Origin: Eustoma russellianum
Taxonomy: Eukaryota; Streptophyta; Magnoliopsida; Gentianales; Gentianaceae
Direction of reading: 5' to 3'
NCBI GenBank assembly: GCA_036186865.1
Contig: AP025069.1
Location: 23,172,629 to 23,236,628, forward strand
Length of the DNA: 64,000 nucleotides
Shown: in pieces, positions 34,029 through 46,730 of the stretch
How positions within the stretch are numbered: position 1 is the stretch's first letter
How the letters are laid out: every line of letters starts with the position of its first letter
Notes under the pieces: model-generated
Told to the model about the DNA's origin: nothing
What the model saw: only the letters and a program-made list of their open reading frames with translations
The model's database searches: none
Made by a program: the position numbers and the translations under genes

Positions 34029-35944
34029 ATGGCATCCACAAATCTCAAAACCGAACAAGAAGGTATGTCGAGCCAAAGGCCTCCACTCTTTGACGGTGAG
34101 TCTTTTATTCAATGGAAACTTAGGATGAAACTTTTTCTTATGGCTATAGACATAGACCTTTGGTCAATAATTGAAGATGGTCCATATGTCCCATCTAAAT
34201 TGTCCATTGTAGATGGAGTCACACTAGAAGTAATTAAAACGAGACAAGACTATACTAGTGAAGACAAAAAGAAACTGAGTATGAATGCTAAGGCCATGCA
34301 ATTACTCTTAAATGGTTTAAGTAAGAGTGAGTCTAGTTATGTGTCCAATTGTTCGAGTGCACAAGAAATGTGGAGAATCTTAGAAATGAAACACGAAGGC
34401 ACGAGTCAAGTAAAAGAGTCTAAAATCAATATGCTTATGTCTACTCTTGAGTCTTTCAAGTTGTTGCCTAATGAGTCAATTGTTGATATGGATCTTCGTT
34501 TGACTAACATCTATAACTCTCTTGAGTCTCTTGGTAAGGCCTTTACAACGCAGGAAAAAGTACAGAAAGTCCTACGGAGCCTCCCTTCAGAATGGGATCC
34601 TAAAGTGACTGCCATAGAAGAAAGCAAGGAGACTAAGTCAATAAAAATGGAAGAACTCATTGGTTCACTAAAAGTGTATGAAAACAAACTCATTATTCGG
34701 AAATCGGAATCAACCAAACAAGGTAAGACAATTGCTTTCAAATCAAATGAATACGTCTCCCCTCCCTCCGATCACGTAGAAGATAGTGATTCCGAATCGG
34801 ATAATGATGACTTAATTCTATTGGCTAAAGGACTAAGAAGATTCATGAGAAAATCATTTAGAAATAAAAACAAGGGCACTACATCTAAGAGAAATAAAAA
34901 CAAGTCAAATGATAAGGACATTAAATGTTATGAATGCGGCAAACTCGGACACTTATCATATGACTGCCCAAACAAAGAAAAGCAAACTAATAAGTACCCT
35001 GACAAGGAGCGCAACAAAAATAGACCCGTCTCAGATCCTAAACAAAGGAAACGTGCACAAAGGCCTCCACATGGAGTGACTCATCAGATTCTGAATCTGA
35101 GACCGAAGAGGAGACCGCTCAAGTTTGCTTCGCTTCAAAGGCGTCTAATGAGGTATCATCTGACTCTGACTCTGACTCTGAACCTTCTTACGATGATTTA
35201 TTTAGTCAATATCTTGAGTTACATAAATTTACTAAGACTCTCGCAAAAGAAAAGAAACGTTTAATTGAAGACAAGAAACTGTTAGAATCTTCTAACGAGA
35301 ATCTTGTCGCTCAATTAAGCGATTCAAAGAAAGAGTCTTCATGTGCCATCACTGCATTAAAAACCGAGATCTCATCATTAACTTCTCAAAATAATGAAAT
35401 GAAATCCGAGATTTCAAATTTGAAATCAAGGAATACAGATTTAGAGAAAATGATGAAACAATTCGATACAGGGTCAAACATGCTGCATCGCATCATATTA
35501 TCGCAAAAGCATGACAGTGACAAAACTGGATTGGGGTACGTTGATACTAACGAAGTATCAACCAAACCAACCAAGTTTGTTGTGTCTAAAAAGGTAGACA
35601 CCCCTAAGCATCAAGTGGCGTCTAAAATGACGCAGAAAGCACCCCCTTCCACACGCCCCACTCCCTCATATCATGTGAAATATAATGTTGTATCATATAG
35701 ATATGAGAAGAAGAGATCAATGCATACACGGAATACATATCATCCACGCACCACGCACACACACACAAGGACATATCACAAACGTCCTTCATACAATGAG
35801 TATAGGGGAGTCCTTGGGCAAAGACCCAAAGTACATGCACCACATGTATACTATGTCGCACCTTCATCTACTTTCTTGCCATTTGATAGACCGAGAAGGA
35901 TCACCCAAGTATGGGTACCGAAAGGTACCTTTACTAAAAGGTGA
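34029..35944 (+). pseudogene. B2 gag, one frameshift
   Basis: Gag starts at ATG 34029 (MASTNLKTEQEGMSSQRPPL), 40 bp after the PBS. It shows the SIRE-type N-terminus (LFDGESFIQWKLRMKLF), the UBN2-like core, an acidic stretch, and the knuckle KCYECGKLGHLSYDCPNKEK at about residues 296-315. Near 35055-35062 the frame is lost after KQRKR; by comparison with C the repair lies in a few bases, and the next frame stays open from about 35062 to TGA at 35942. That second part holds SSDSESETEEE, a Ser/Asp-rich run, a coiled-coil-like Lys/Glu segment and the basic tail ending VWVPKGTFTKR. Gag forms the virus-like particle and binds the RNA. Confidence 0.9.
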
Positions 35945-38900
35945 TTAACTAACTCGAAAGGACCCAAAATTAAAAGGGTACCTAAATCACCTTTTTACAT
36001 TGCAGGGAGACCACTCATCAAAAGACACATCAATAAAGTGGTTCCTTGACAGTGGTTGCTCGAGGCACATGACAGGTGACCCGAGCCTCTTCTCCAAATT
36101 AAAGAAGGTCACAAAAGGCGGATCCGTGACCTTTGGAGACAACAATGAAGGCAAGATCATTGGTAAAGGTACGATTGGAAACCCGGATACACTTCAAATC
36201 TCAAACGTGTTTTTGGTAAGCAACTTATCTTACAATCTTCTTAGTATTTCGCAATTTGTTGACAATGGTTTTAATGTGTGTTTCACTCACCCTTATTGTA
36301 ATATAATAGATAAAAATGGAGAAACCGTTTTAAAAGGAAAACGTGAAGGAAACATATTCACACTATCCTTGGATGATGTAGTAGATGCCAAAGTTAAATG
36401 CTTTATGTCAAATGAACCCAATGTGAATTTGTGGCATAGACGTCTAGGACATATAGGTATTTCTACACTAGAAAAATTGCAACGAAAGAGCCTAGTACGG
36501 GGATTGCCTAAGCTTGATTTAGACAACTTTCAGTTGTGTGAATCTTGCATAAAAGGCAAACAAACACGTGAGTCACTTAAGCCTAAAAATGAGATAAGCA
36601 CGACTAGAATACTAGAACTATTGCATATCGATTTGTTTGGTCCTAGTCGTACTACAAGCCTTGGTGGGCGTCACTATGCATGTGTAATTGTTGATGACTT
36701 TTCTCGTTATACTTGGACTTTATTTCTTGCACATAAGGATGATAGCGCCGTAGAAATCGCTAAATTAATTAAACAACTTGAGAATCAATACGGCGTAAAT
36801 GTGAAAAGAATAAGAAGCGATAGAGGCGGTGAGTTTAAAAATAAAGAGATGATTTCATTTTGTGAAGAAAAAGGAATTAAACATGAGTTTTCGCCACCTA
36901 GAACTCCACAATTAAATGGAGTAGTAGAAAGAAAGAATCGCACACTACAAGAAATCGCTAGAACCATGCTTTGCGAAAATAAATTGCCTAGATTTCTGTG
37001 GGCGGAAGCCTGTAAATTGTGCATGCTATATTGTAAATCGCCTATCTATAAGAAAGAAAATAAACAAGACGCCCTACGAAATTTTGAATGATCGCATGCC
37101 TAAGATAGATTATTTTCGTGTGTTTGGATGCAAATGTTTTGTATTAAATACAAAAGATAACTTAGATAAATTTGAATCCAAATCAATTGAGTGCATTTTT
37201 ATTGGGTATTCCATAAACTCTAAAGCATATAGATGTTATGATCCTCACACTAGACAAATCATAGAATCTATTCATGTTAAATTCAATGAATTTGGAGAGA
37301 TTGATAAAGAAAAGGAATATAATGATGACTTTGATTTGAAACCCGTTTTGGATGAAGAAAATGAGTCTTTTGATATGCATGAGATGAATGAAACACTAGA
37401 AATGCATGATCATATAGAAATGCATGATAACTTAGAAAATAATCAACCAAGATGGCATAGAGATCACCCACATGATCTCATCATAGGCGACATCACTCAC
37501 GGTGTGCGACCACGTAGAAGAATCACTTCGGATGAGATAAATGAATTTCATGCTATGATTTCTGAAATTGAGCCTAAAAATGTGCATGATGCTTTGAGTG
37601 ATTCATCTTGGATTGATGCTATGCATGACGAACTTAATCAATTCGTTAGAAATGATGTATGGGACTTAGTGCCACGACCACAAGATAAGACAATAATAGG
37701 CACAAAGTGGGTATTTAGGAACAAAATGAATGAGGAAGGAAAGGTCGTTAGAAATAAAGCAAGACTCGTAGCTCAAGGATATAATCAAGAAGAAGGAATA
37801 GACTACGATGAAACATTTGCACCCGTAGCACGTTTAGAAGCTATACGACTCTTACTTTCTATTGCTTGCTTGAAAGATTTTAAATTATATCAAATGCACG
37901 TCAAAAGTGCTTTTCTAAATGGATTTATACAAGAAGAAGTATACGTGAAGCAACCACCCGGTTTTGAAGATTTGAAACATCCAGATCACGTGTACAAACT
38001 AAAGAAGGCACTATATGGCCTAAAGCAAGCGCCGAGAGCATGGTATGATCGTTTTGCCATTTTTCTTTTAGAAAATAATTTTAAACGTGGTACTATAGAT
38101 AGTACACTATTTTTGAAACAAGAAAAATCAGATTTACTTATTATTCAAATTTACGTAGATGACATTATTTTCGGTTCTACCTCACATAGACTTGTTAAAG
38201 ATTTTGAAAATTGTATGAAAGCTGAATTTGAAATGTCTATGGTTGGTGAACTTAATTATTTTCTTGGCTTGCAGATTAAGCAAACGAGTAAAGGAATTCA
38301 TATAAGCCAAGCTAAGTACGTAAATGACATGATCAAGAAGTTCAATTTTGAAAATTTGAAACCATCCCCCACGCCTATGAGTGTTACTACTAAATTAGAC
38401 AAAGATGAACATGGTAAAGACGTTGATAATGGATTATATCGATCTATGATAGGTTCTTTACTATATTTAACTGCTAGTAGGCCTGACATCATGTTTAGCG
38501 TATGCATGTGTGCTCGTTTTCAAAGTCAACCTAAGGTGTCACACTTAAATGCGGTGAAAAGAATATTCCGCTATATTAAGCACACGCCCACCTTAGGTAT
38601 TTGGTACGATAAGGATTCTACATTCGACTTACATGCTTACACTGATGCAGATTATGGTGGCTGCAAAATAGATAGAAAAAGCACGAGCGGAACTTGCCAA
38701 TTTATAGGAAATTCCCTTATTTCGTGGTTTTCCAAAAAGCAAGCAAGTGTTGCTTTGTCCACTACTGAGGCTGAGTATATGGCTCTTAGCCTTTGCTGCA
38801 CACAGTTGTTGTGGATAAAACAACAACTTTCGGACTTTGGAATTACCGTAGATAAAATTCCTATATATTGTGATAGTATGAGTGCAATAAATTTGTCTAA

Positions 38901-39102
38901 GAACCCCGTATTACACTCTAAGGCTAAGCATATAGAAGTTCGCTATCATTTTCTTCGTGATCACGTTAACAATGGTAATATTGTCATAGATCACGTACGC
39001 ACAGAATCACAAGTAGCGGATATATTTACAAAGGCCTTAAATCAAGCCACATTTGAATCTCTCCGTTCTAAATTAGGCATGCTTCCTGTTGATGTGATTT
39101 AA
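35945..39102 (+). pseudogene. B2 pol: protease, integrase, RT, RNase H
   Basis: Pol lies in the +1 frame relative to the second gag part. It reads protease WFLDSGCSRHMTGDPSLF, HHCC finger (LWHRRLGHIG, CESCIKGKQTR), and integrase core with Asp in HIDLFGPSRT, Asp in IRSDRGGEFKN and Glu in LNGVVERKNRT. One extra base near 37008 splits it (first frame ends at 37091; second is open from about 37010 to TAA at 39102). The RT keeps QIYVDDIIFGSTS, but the first catalytic Asp is His (YQMHVKSAF against QMDVKSAF in B1). RNase H has YTDADYGG, STTEAEYM and YCDSMSA. Apart from these two faults the frame is whole. Confidence 0.92.
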
Positions 39103-39366
39103 TGCGATATCATTTGATTTACTTTCCTTTTTGACAGGAATCTTTTGATTAACTTTCCAAAATAAAGGGGGAGAGAGAAGCATGATTTAAGGGGGAGAGA
39201 TTTAAGGGGGAGAGAGATCACTGATTGATCCTAATTGCATGAATCAAGGGGGAGCCGGATTTGAAATTCGAAATTCAAATTTCAAATCTGTGCATAATTC
39301 AAGGGGGAGAGATAACACTTAAATCATGTACACTAGTTATTTTGAAAATCATCAAAAGGGGGAGAT
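39103..39366 (+). other. B2 repeated polypurine region
   Basis: Between the pol stop and the 3' LTR, AAGGGGGAG-type tracts occur six times (near 39169, 39190, 39206, 39247, 39303, 39356); the last, AAGGGGGAGAT, touches the LTR and should be the primer for plus-strand synthesis. A hairpin (GATTTGAAATTCG and CAAATTTCAAATC) lies at about 39255-39289. Repeated tracts are known from the SIRE lineage. Confidence 0.8.
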
Positions 39367-42300
39367 TGTAGGAATATGAGGGTTTGAGTGATTTCAAAAT
39401 AAAGAAATTTGAATATATATATATATATATATATAAACGTTGGATATATATATATATATACACAAGTGTACATGTATGCATGATAACTTGCCTTATTTAG
39501 CTTATATATTATGTTGCCGAACTAACGAGCCATGAAGCTTTAAAGCTTACATCATATGGCGAACATTTGTTGAGTTTATACTATTTTCAGGTGCCACAAT
39601 TAATGAACTAAAGTAGTTCATTAAGTGAAGTACTTAGTTTGATAAACTAAGTAGTTCATTAAAGGAAGATGCATTTGGAAAAGACATGAAGGCAACATGG
39701 CTATGGAAGGAAAGTTCTCTCCTCCTCCCCACATCAATTTCACACGCCATATATACATAATATATATGTATTNNNNNNNNNNAAATATGAGGGTTTGAGT
39801 GATTTCAAAATAAAGAAATTTGAATATATATATATATATATATATAAACGTTGGATATATATATATATATACACAAGTGTACATGTATGCATGATAACTT
39901 GCCTTATTTAGCTTATATATTATGTTGCCGAACTAACGAGCCATGAAGCTTTAAAGCTTACATCATATGGCGAACATTTGTTGAGTTTATACTATTTTCA
40001 GGTGCCACAATTAATGAACTAAAGTAGTTCATTAAGTGAAGTACTTAGTTTGATAAACTAAGTAGTTCATTAAAGGAAGATGCATTTGGAAAAGACATGA
40101 AGGCAACATGGCTATGGAAGGAAAGTTCTCTCCTCCTCCCCACATCAATTTCACACGCCATATATACATAATATATATGTATTTTCAGATTTTTTTTTAA
40201 AAGGCACATACACATTTATTCCAACGTACTATCGACACGTTATATATCTTACGAACGTATGATTACGTCACACCACTATACTTAACTCATATTTATGAGT
40301 ATATTCAGGTCTTATATCATATGATATAAGATATGGTGATGACAAATTAAATACGACACGATAAAAGGTTCTAAACCGAAATTTGTCGTATCGGGCGATA
40401 CCGAAACTTCGCCAACGTGTCACGTACTTGCCATAAATAAATGGCCAGCCCATATACATCAAAATTTATTAAAAATTTCGTGCCATACACTGTATATTGA
40501 GACAAAAATACTTTCCATGTTGGCACACACAAATCATCCCACATTTAGGCCAAAATGTGAAGATTCCAATTTTATTTTTGTCACATGTTTATGGTACCAC
40601 TTTAAATCAGCCAAGTGCTGGAAATTAAAGTATATATTATATATATTATGTATAACATAATATATATAACATGTGCAAAAGTTGGAATTTAAATTAGAGA
40701 AAAATCGGGTAATCGATAAATATCGAAAATTCGGTTTTCTACGCACTTGACATGGAACGTTTTTCTTGAACATGATGTGGCACGTATCTAGACACTTTTT
40801 ACATATAATATACATCTTAAATTGTTCTAGAAAATTAAATTAAGGGCTGATTGGAATATTACATGTGTGTATTATTAAATGTGCACTATTTTTCAAAGTT
40901 AGCAAAAATAAATTTCAGCACATGTATATACATACTCAACGCCACCTACAGCTGAGATGGAGCACATGTGGAGCCTTGTTGGCATGTTGATTGGTCAAGA
41001 ATCAATCATACAATGTTGATGAATCAAAGAGAGAAGCTACAAAAGGTAAGTTTTCAACATACACCTCTCTTATGTCACATGCTGAAAATTTCAGCATGTC
41101 ACACACCTTGTGGCCGTTTTCTTCATCATTAAGGAAGATAAATTGTCAATTTTTCATTAAGGAATAAATCAAAGGAGGTATAGGAAATGATTTGAATTGT
41201 ATTAAGTGTGATATTCTTTATATCACACATGCTGAAATTTTTCAGCATGTGTGAGAAGATGTTGTGGCCGAATTTCACTCTCTTTTTATGTCCAAGTTCA
41301 TTCATCAATTGATAGCAAGACTTACCATGTATTATTGATTCATTTTAATGAGAAAAATCAAAGTAAATTGGGGATTATCTTGAATAAAAATGCATGATGC
41401 ACATGCTGAAATTTCAGCATGGCAAGGAGCATAATGGCCGAATTTTGGTGAGAAAGGAAGGAAGAATTTTTTGTCTCAAAATTTATGTGAATATCTCTTA
41501 AGTTATGGAATGTATTATGTGATGATTATTTGGCAAATATTCAGTTTTTTTCCAGAATATCCATGTCATCAAAATGATGACAACATTGAGCCAATCAAAA
41601 GATGACAAGTAAGCAATGACTAAATGATGGTCCAATGGAATGATGCCAAGCAAGCAAAACTTTGTCACCATGATGTCTCACACCCTCTCAAGCACTTAAA
41701 AGGAAATTTTCAAGATGGGGAGACTACCCTAGGGGGACGGCCTGGACCTATAAGGGAAGAAGAGAAGAACAAACAAAAGCAAGACCAAGAATTACATTCA
41801 AAAGTGATCAAAGTGCAAAAGTCTTCTTCTCCTTCACTTTCTTTCTTTCTTCTCTTGTAAAAAGCCTATTGTACTTTACTTCTTTCATTCTTGAATAGGC
41901 TTCATAGAAACCACCATTCATTCATCTTTGTACAAGATTGATCAAGGTGTGATCAATCTTCATTCTAGCGAGGTGGTGGTGTTCGTGCAAATTGTACTCA
42001 CAATACAAGGTTTGTAAAGGGTTGGAGTTAAGGTGTAACTCTATCAACCCTGCGGTAAGGTGTACTGCGTGTGTGAAATTAGTGTGAACCAAGGAAGGTG
42101 TTCCTTGAAGACTGGAGTAGGTTGTTTATAACCGAACCAGTATAAAATTCTTGGTGTAATTTACTTTCTGCATTTACGTTTCAGTTTCTGCGCTGTTTAC
42201 TCATATTGTTCACGTTCGCAAAAATAGTAAACGTTTTCTAAAAATTACAAAAATTTCCAGAAACATACATAAACGTTCTAGGGTTAATTTGGCACAAGTT

Positions 42301-42834
42301 TCAACCCTTTTGGACAAGTATAGGTCAGTCAAACATCAAAAGTTCTGAGACTAGTGCAGTCTGATTTTCAGACTTGCAAAGGTTGAGACTTTGGTGGTAT
42401 TTGACCTACTTCCCAAAAGAATTTTCAAAAACTGTTTCCACCCATTTCAATATAGTGTGTGAGGAGTTATTGGTCAAATTTTCAGATCATTTGGACATTC
42501 ACACAAATAGGAATTAATTTTTCAAAACCATCTACCGTTTCTGGCAGATTTGCACAATCTGAGTGCCAACGGTTTTTGAAGGGGTTAAAGGTTGAATTTT
42601 GATTTGAAATTTTTAGGGGACCCTCATAACATCTGAGGCTAAGTTCTCTCAAAATTTCATAATTTTTGGAGACCTCTAACCTGGTTTTAAAAACGTTTTA
42701 AAACAGGTCCTGAAAACAGAATCTGTTTTCAGAACTTGAATTGTTCAAGTTTAAAGAAATTTTAAAAAGCACACTTTCCGCACCATCTATTCAACCCCCC
42801 CCCCCCCTTCTAGTGGTGCCTTGCAGATCCTACA
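39367..42834 (+). repeat. B2 3' LTR, with gap and doubled start
   Basis: The LTR opens TGTAGGAATATGAGGG and ends GCAGATCCTACA. Its first 406 bases (39367-39772) are repeated after the 10-N gap, where 39783 resumes at AATATGAGGG, base 7 of the LTR. Without the doubled part the length is about 3.05 kb, equal to the 5' LTR. Confidence 0.88.
39773..39782. other. Assembly gap (10 N)
   Basis: Ten N separate two copies of the same LTR start. This looks like two contig ends that overlap but were not merged, so the true length here is probably shorter by about 400 bp. Confidence 0.9.
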
Positions 42835-42998
42835 GGGACAAAAGGACCATCTTCTATAATTGACCAAAGATCAATATCAATTACCATAAGAAAAAGCTTC
42901 ATTCTTAATTTCCATTGAATGAAAGACTCACCGTCAAAGAGAGGAGGCTTTTGACTCGACATACCTTCTTGTTCGGTTTTGAAATTTGTGGTTGCCAT
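42835..42998 (-). pseudogene. B1 gag N-terminus, displaced
   Basis: Minus-strand ATG at 42998 starts MATTNFKTEQEGMSSQKPPL, followed by LFDGESFIQWKLRMKLFLM and LWSIIEDGPFVP, then the break at GGGAC (42835-42839). The next codons are found at 30069 and below, so B1 gag was continuous before the TRIM/B2 block entered. The start sits 41 bp after the B1 PBS, as in B2. Confidence 0.9.
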
Positions 42999-43039
42999 CT
43001 CACTTAGATCGTTGGATCCTTTTGATGTGAGTGTCCTAC

Positions 43040-43051
43040 GCTCTGATACCA
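43040..43051 (-). other. B1 primer-binding site
   Basis: The minus strand reads TGGTATCAGAGC two bases inside the 5' LTR end at 43054, the complement of the initiator tRNA-Met 3' end. Same spacing as in B2. Confidence 0.88.
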
Positions 43052-45715
43052 CTTGTAGGATCTGCAAGGCACCACTAGAAGGGGGGTTGAATAGTGGGTG
43101 CGGAAAATGTGGTTTTTAAAATAGTTTAAAACCAAAAACCCAACTTCTGAAAACAGTTTCTGTTTTCAGGACTAGTTTTAAAACATTTTGAAAACTAGGT
43201 TGCAGGTCTTCAAAAATTATGAAATTTGGAGAGAACTTATCCTCAGATGTTATGAGTATCTCCTAAAAATTTCAGATTTAAATTCAACCTCTAACCCCTT
43301 GAAAATTCGTTGGTGGTCAGATTGCACAAATCTGCCAGAAACGGTAGACTGATTTGAAAAATTAATTCATATTTATACGTAACTCCAAATGCTCTGAAAA
43401 TTTAAATACTGACCCCTTATAAGTTTTATTTAAATGGGTTGAAACAGTTTTAAAAAATTCTTTTGGGAAGTTAGTCAAATACGATCAAAGTCTCAACCTT
43501 TGCAAGCCTGAAAATCAGACTGCACTAGTCTCAGAACTTTGGACGTTTTAATGACTTATACTTGTCCAAAAGGGTTGAAACTTACGCCAAAAGAACCCTA
43601 AGACGTGTGGCTATGATTCTGAAAAGTTTCGTAATTTTTGAAATTCATTTACTATTTTTACGAACGTGATCAAAAACGATAAACAGTGCAGAAACTGAAA
43701 GTAAGTGCTGAAAGTAAATGACACCAAGAATTTTATACTGGTTCGGTTATAAACAACTTACTCCAGTCTTCGAGGACACCTTTCTCGGTTCACACTAATC
43801 ACACAACACAAAAACACCTTACCAAAGGGTTGATGGAGTTACACACCAACTCTAACCCTTTACAAACCTTGTATGAGTATGCAATTGTCACGAACACCAC
43901 CACCTCGCAAGTGCAAGATTGATCACACCTTGATCAATCTTTTACAACAATGAAAAGAATATGTGGTGGTCTAGATGAAGCCTATTCAATTATATGAATG
44001 TAAGTACAATAGGCTTTTAGAGAGAAGAAAGAAAGAGAGTGTAGAAAAGAAGGTGCTAGACGTTTTTGATCTTGGAATTTGCAAGACTTGTTCTTGTTCT
44101 TGTTTTGCTCTTCTTCCTTTCTTTTTATCATTATGGCCGCCCCCTATGCTCCTCTTCCCTTCTTGAAAATTATCTTCTAAGTCCTTGGAAGAGTATATGG
44201 CGTCATTGTGACATGTCTTTGCTTACTTGGCATCTCTTCATTGGATGATCATTAAGCTCTTGCTTACTTGGCACTCATTGATTGGTTGGATGTTGTCATC
44301 ATTTGATGACTAGACAAATCTGAGAATAACACTTAAAACATGTGCCAAAATCATCATAAAATTATTACCATAATTCACAAGATTATCACCCAAAATTAGC
44401 AAGACAATTTTCTCCAAAAAGTCATGAAAAAATCGGCCATAAAGAGTCTTTATATGCTGAAATTTCAGCATGTGACACTTTTGTATTCTTTTCAAAATGT
44501 TGCCAAGTTAGCTTTGATTTATTTCTTGAAAATGAATCACCATTTAGTACAAGACATCTTTATTAATTTTTGGAATAAAATTAGACATCAATGAGGCCTA
44601 AAATTCGGCCATATACATTCCCACACATGCTGAAATTTTCAGCATGTGTGATATTCAAAATATCACAACTTTAATTCCATAACTTATTCAAAATACTTCC
44701 AAATTGTCTTCCAATCAATCCACCTTAATCAAGACACAAAATATGACTCATAATGGTGTTAAAATCGGCCAGCCATTGTGCACATGCTGAAATTTTCAAC
44801 ATGTGTTACAAATGAGACATAAGTTTGAAATGTTACCTTGTGTAGCTCCTTCCTTTATGTCATCAACATTGTATGCTTCATTCTTGACCAATCAATATGC
44901 CAACAAGGCTCCACATATGCTCCAACAAGCTGGAATAGGCATGTGAAATAGATTTGTGCATGTGCTGAATTTTATTTTTGCAAACTTTGTAAAATAGTGC
45001 ACATTTAATAATACACACATGGTATATTCCAATCAGCCCTTGATTGAATTTTCTAGAACACTTTGAGATGTATGAAATATGTAAAAAGTGTCTAGATACA
45101 TGTTATATGGTGTGCCAAAAACGTTCAATGTGTCGTGTACGTAGAAAATCGAATTTTTGACGTTTATCGATTATCCGATTTTTCTCTAATTAAATTCCAA
45201 CTTTTGGCACATGTTATATATATTATGTTACACATAAAATACATAAATTAAACTTTAATATTCAGCACTTAGGCTGATTAAAGTGGCGCCCAAAACATGT
45301 GACAAAATTGAAATTGAAATCTCCACAATTTGGCCTTAATGTGGGGTGATTTGTGTGTGCCAAGATGGAATTATTTTATGGCTGCATATAGCATGAAACC
45401 CACGAAATTTTTGGATATTTTTGAAGTGTAAGGGATGGCCATCTATTTATGGCAAGTACGTGTCGTATTAAATTTGTTATCACCATGACTTATATCATAT
45501 GATATAAGACCTGAATATACTCATAAATATGAGTTAAATATGGTGGTGTGACGTTAACGTAGGTATGCAAAATATATAACGTGTTGGTAGTACGTTGGAA
45601 TAAATGTGTAGGTGCCTTTTTCAAAAAAATCTGAAAATATGTATAAATTTTTTTTTTTAATAAAAATTTTATTTGAGTAAAATGAAAGCCTCACTTATGA
45701 CGGAGGAAAACCATA

Positions 45716-46711
45716 TTACATCAGTTCAAAGTAAACGAACAAATGAAATAACGAACTAAGAATGACATATCTCCAGTCATATACGATATGCCGCATTAAA
45801 ACCTTGCTAGGAAAAACCACCCTTGTGGAGAAAACCCTAGCGAAGGAAAAAGCGTACATATTTATATGACCATCATCGAAATGTATAAAATGATAATCTG
45901 TGTACAAATATTGATATGCTTCTAGTTGTCGTAAATATTGACAGAATGCTGAAGTATGAGTCCACCATGGTGTCTCCCGTAGATCCAGAGACCAAATGTT
46001 GCCTTTGTCGATGAGCGTGGGGTTCTCCAAAGAGGATAAAGCCTCAGTTGGCGGCGGCAGGTATATGCCAAGACATGAAAGAGCAGGCGCCAAACCGAAG
46101 TTATGATACAGTGGGGAAAAATATAAACTACATAGTAATAGATGAGTAGACATACCGAACCTGCCTGAATCCCTTAGGAAACAGGCAGGATGTGTCAGAA
46201 AACGCCAATCCCAGTGGAAGACATAAGGAGCTAGCCAACTCCAATGTCCACTCGCCAAGTGCGTGCCCATGAAAGCATAGGTAATTGCGTGAGATGAGTA
46301 TACAGCCCGATTGAAACTCCCGAAGATATCAAGCATCCATGATTGCCGGCACAGAAAAATACATGCAGCAGCCAAATCAAAGTATACATCACATATGCAT
46401 CGCCAAACCAGCCCAAGAAAATAAGCATAAAAGATATGAAACCCACCAAGGCTGCCTGCCTTGAAACAAGCACAGGCAGCAACAGTACACCATTGCCAAT
46501 GAATCCAAACATCCATGTGATTACCGTCCAAAGCATATAAAGAACCAGTTCGAGCGCCCTCGCCAAACATAAACCATGAACATAGAAAAACAATGTCTGT
46601 GTAGGCATGGCGTATGCATATAAGAAATATAAGAAAAAGGACAGCCAACATACCTTGCCTGCCTGCGCCCCAACGAGCACAGGCAGAAAAACTGTGAGTG
46701 TGCCAATCCAT
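45716..46711 (-). other. Long open frame downstream of LINE ORF2
   Basis: A 331-codon frame starts 20 bases after the ORF2 stop and fills almost all of the 3' region. It is rich in Trp, Cys, His, Phe and Tyr and resembles no family I know. Three diverged repeats can be aligned, beginning MDWHTHSFSACARWG, IHWQWCTVAACACFKAG and FHWDWRFLTHPACF, near minus positions 46711, 46505 and 46215. Its end overlaps the conserved LINE 3' tail (PSKVLMR), which argues against a real protein. It may be an ordinary repeat-built 3' UTR that happens to lack stops. Confidence 0.35.
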
Positions 46712-46730
46712 ATGGAAGACTTTATGTTGA

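Larger units (their letters stand above)
30936..42834 (+). mobile_element. B2: youngest SIRE-like Copia, plus strand
   Basis: Complete layout: 5' LTR 30936-33974, PBS 33977-33988, gag 34029-35944, pol to 39102, polypurine region, 3' LTR 39367-42834. The LTRs are almost identical by eye; the clearest difference is about 30 bp extra in the 3' LTR near 41155. The long LTRs, the gag type, the repeated AAGGGGGAG tracts and the protein sequences fit the SIRE/Maximus lineage, but there is no envelope-like frame between pol and the 3' LTR. The 3' flank GGGAC matches the base pairs before the TRIM array, not those directly before the 5' LTR (GACCT). Confidence 0.93.
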
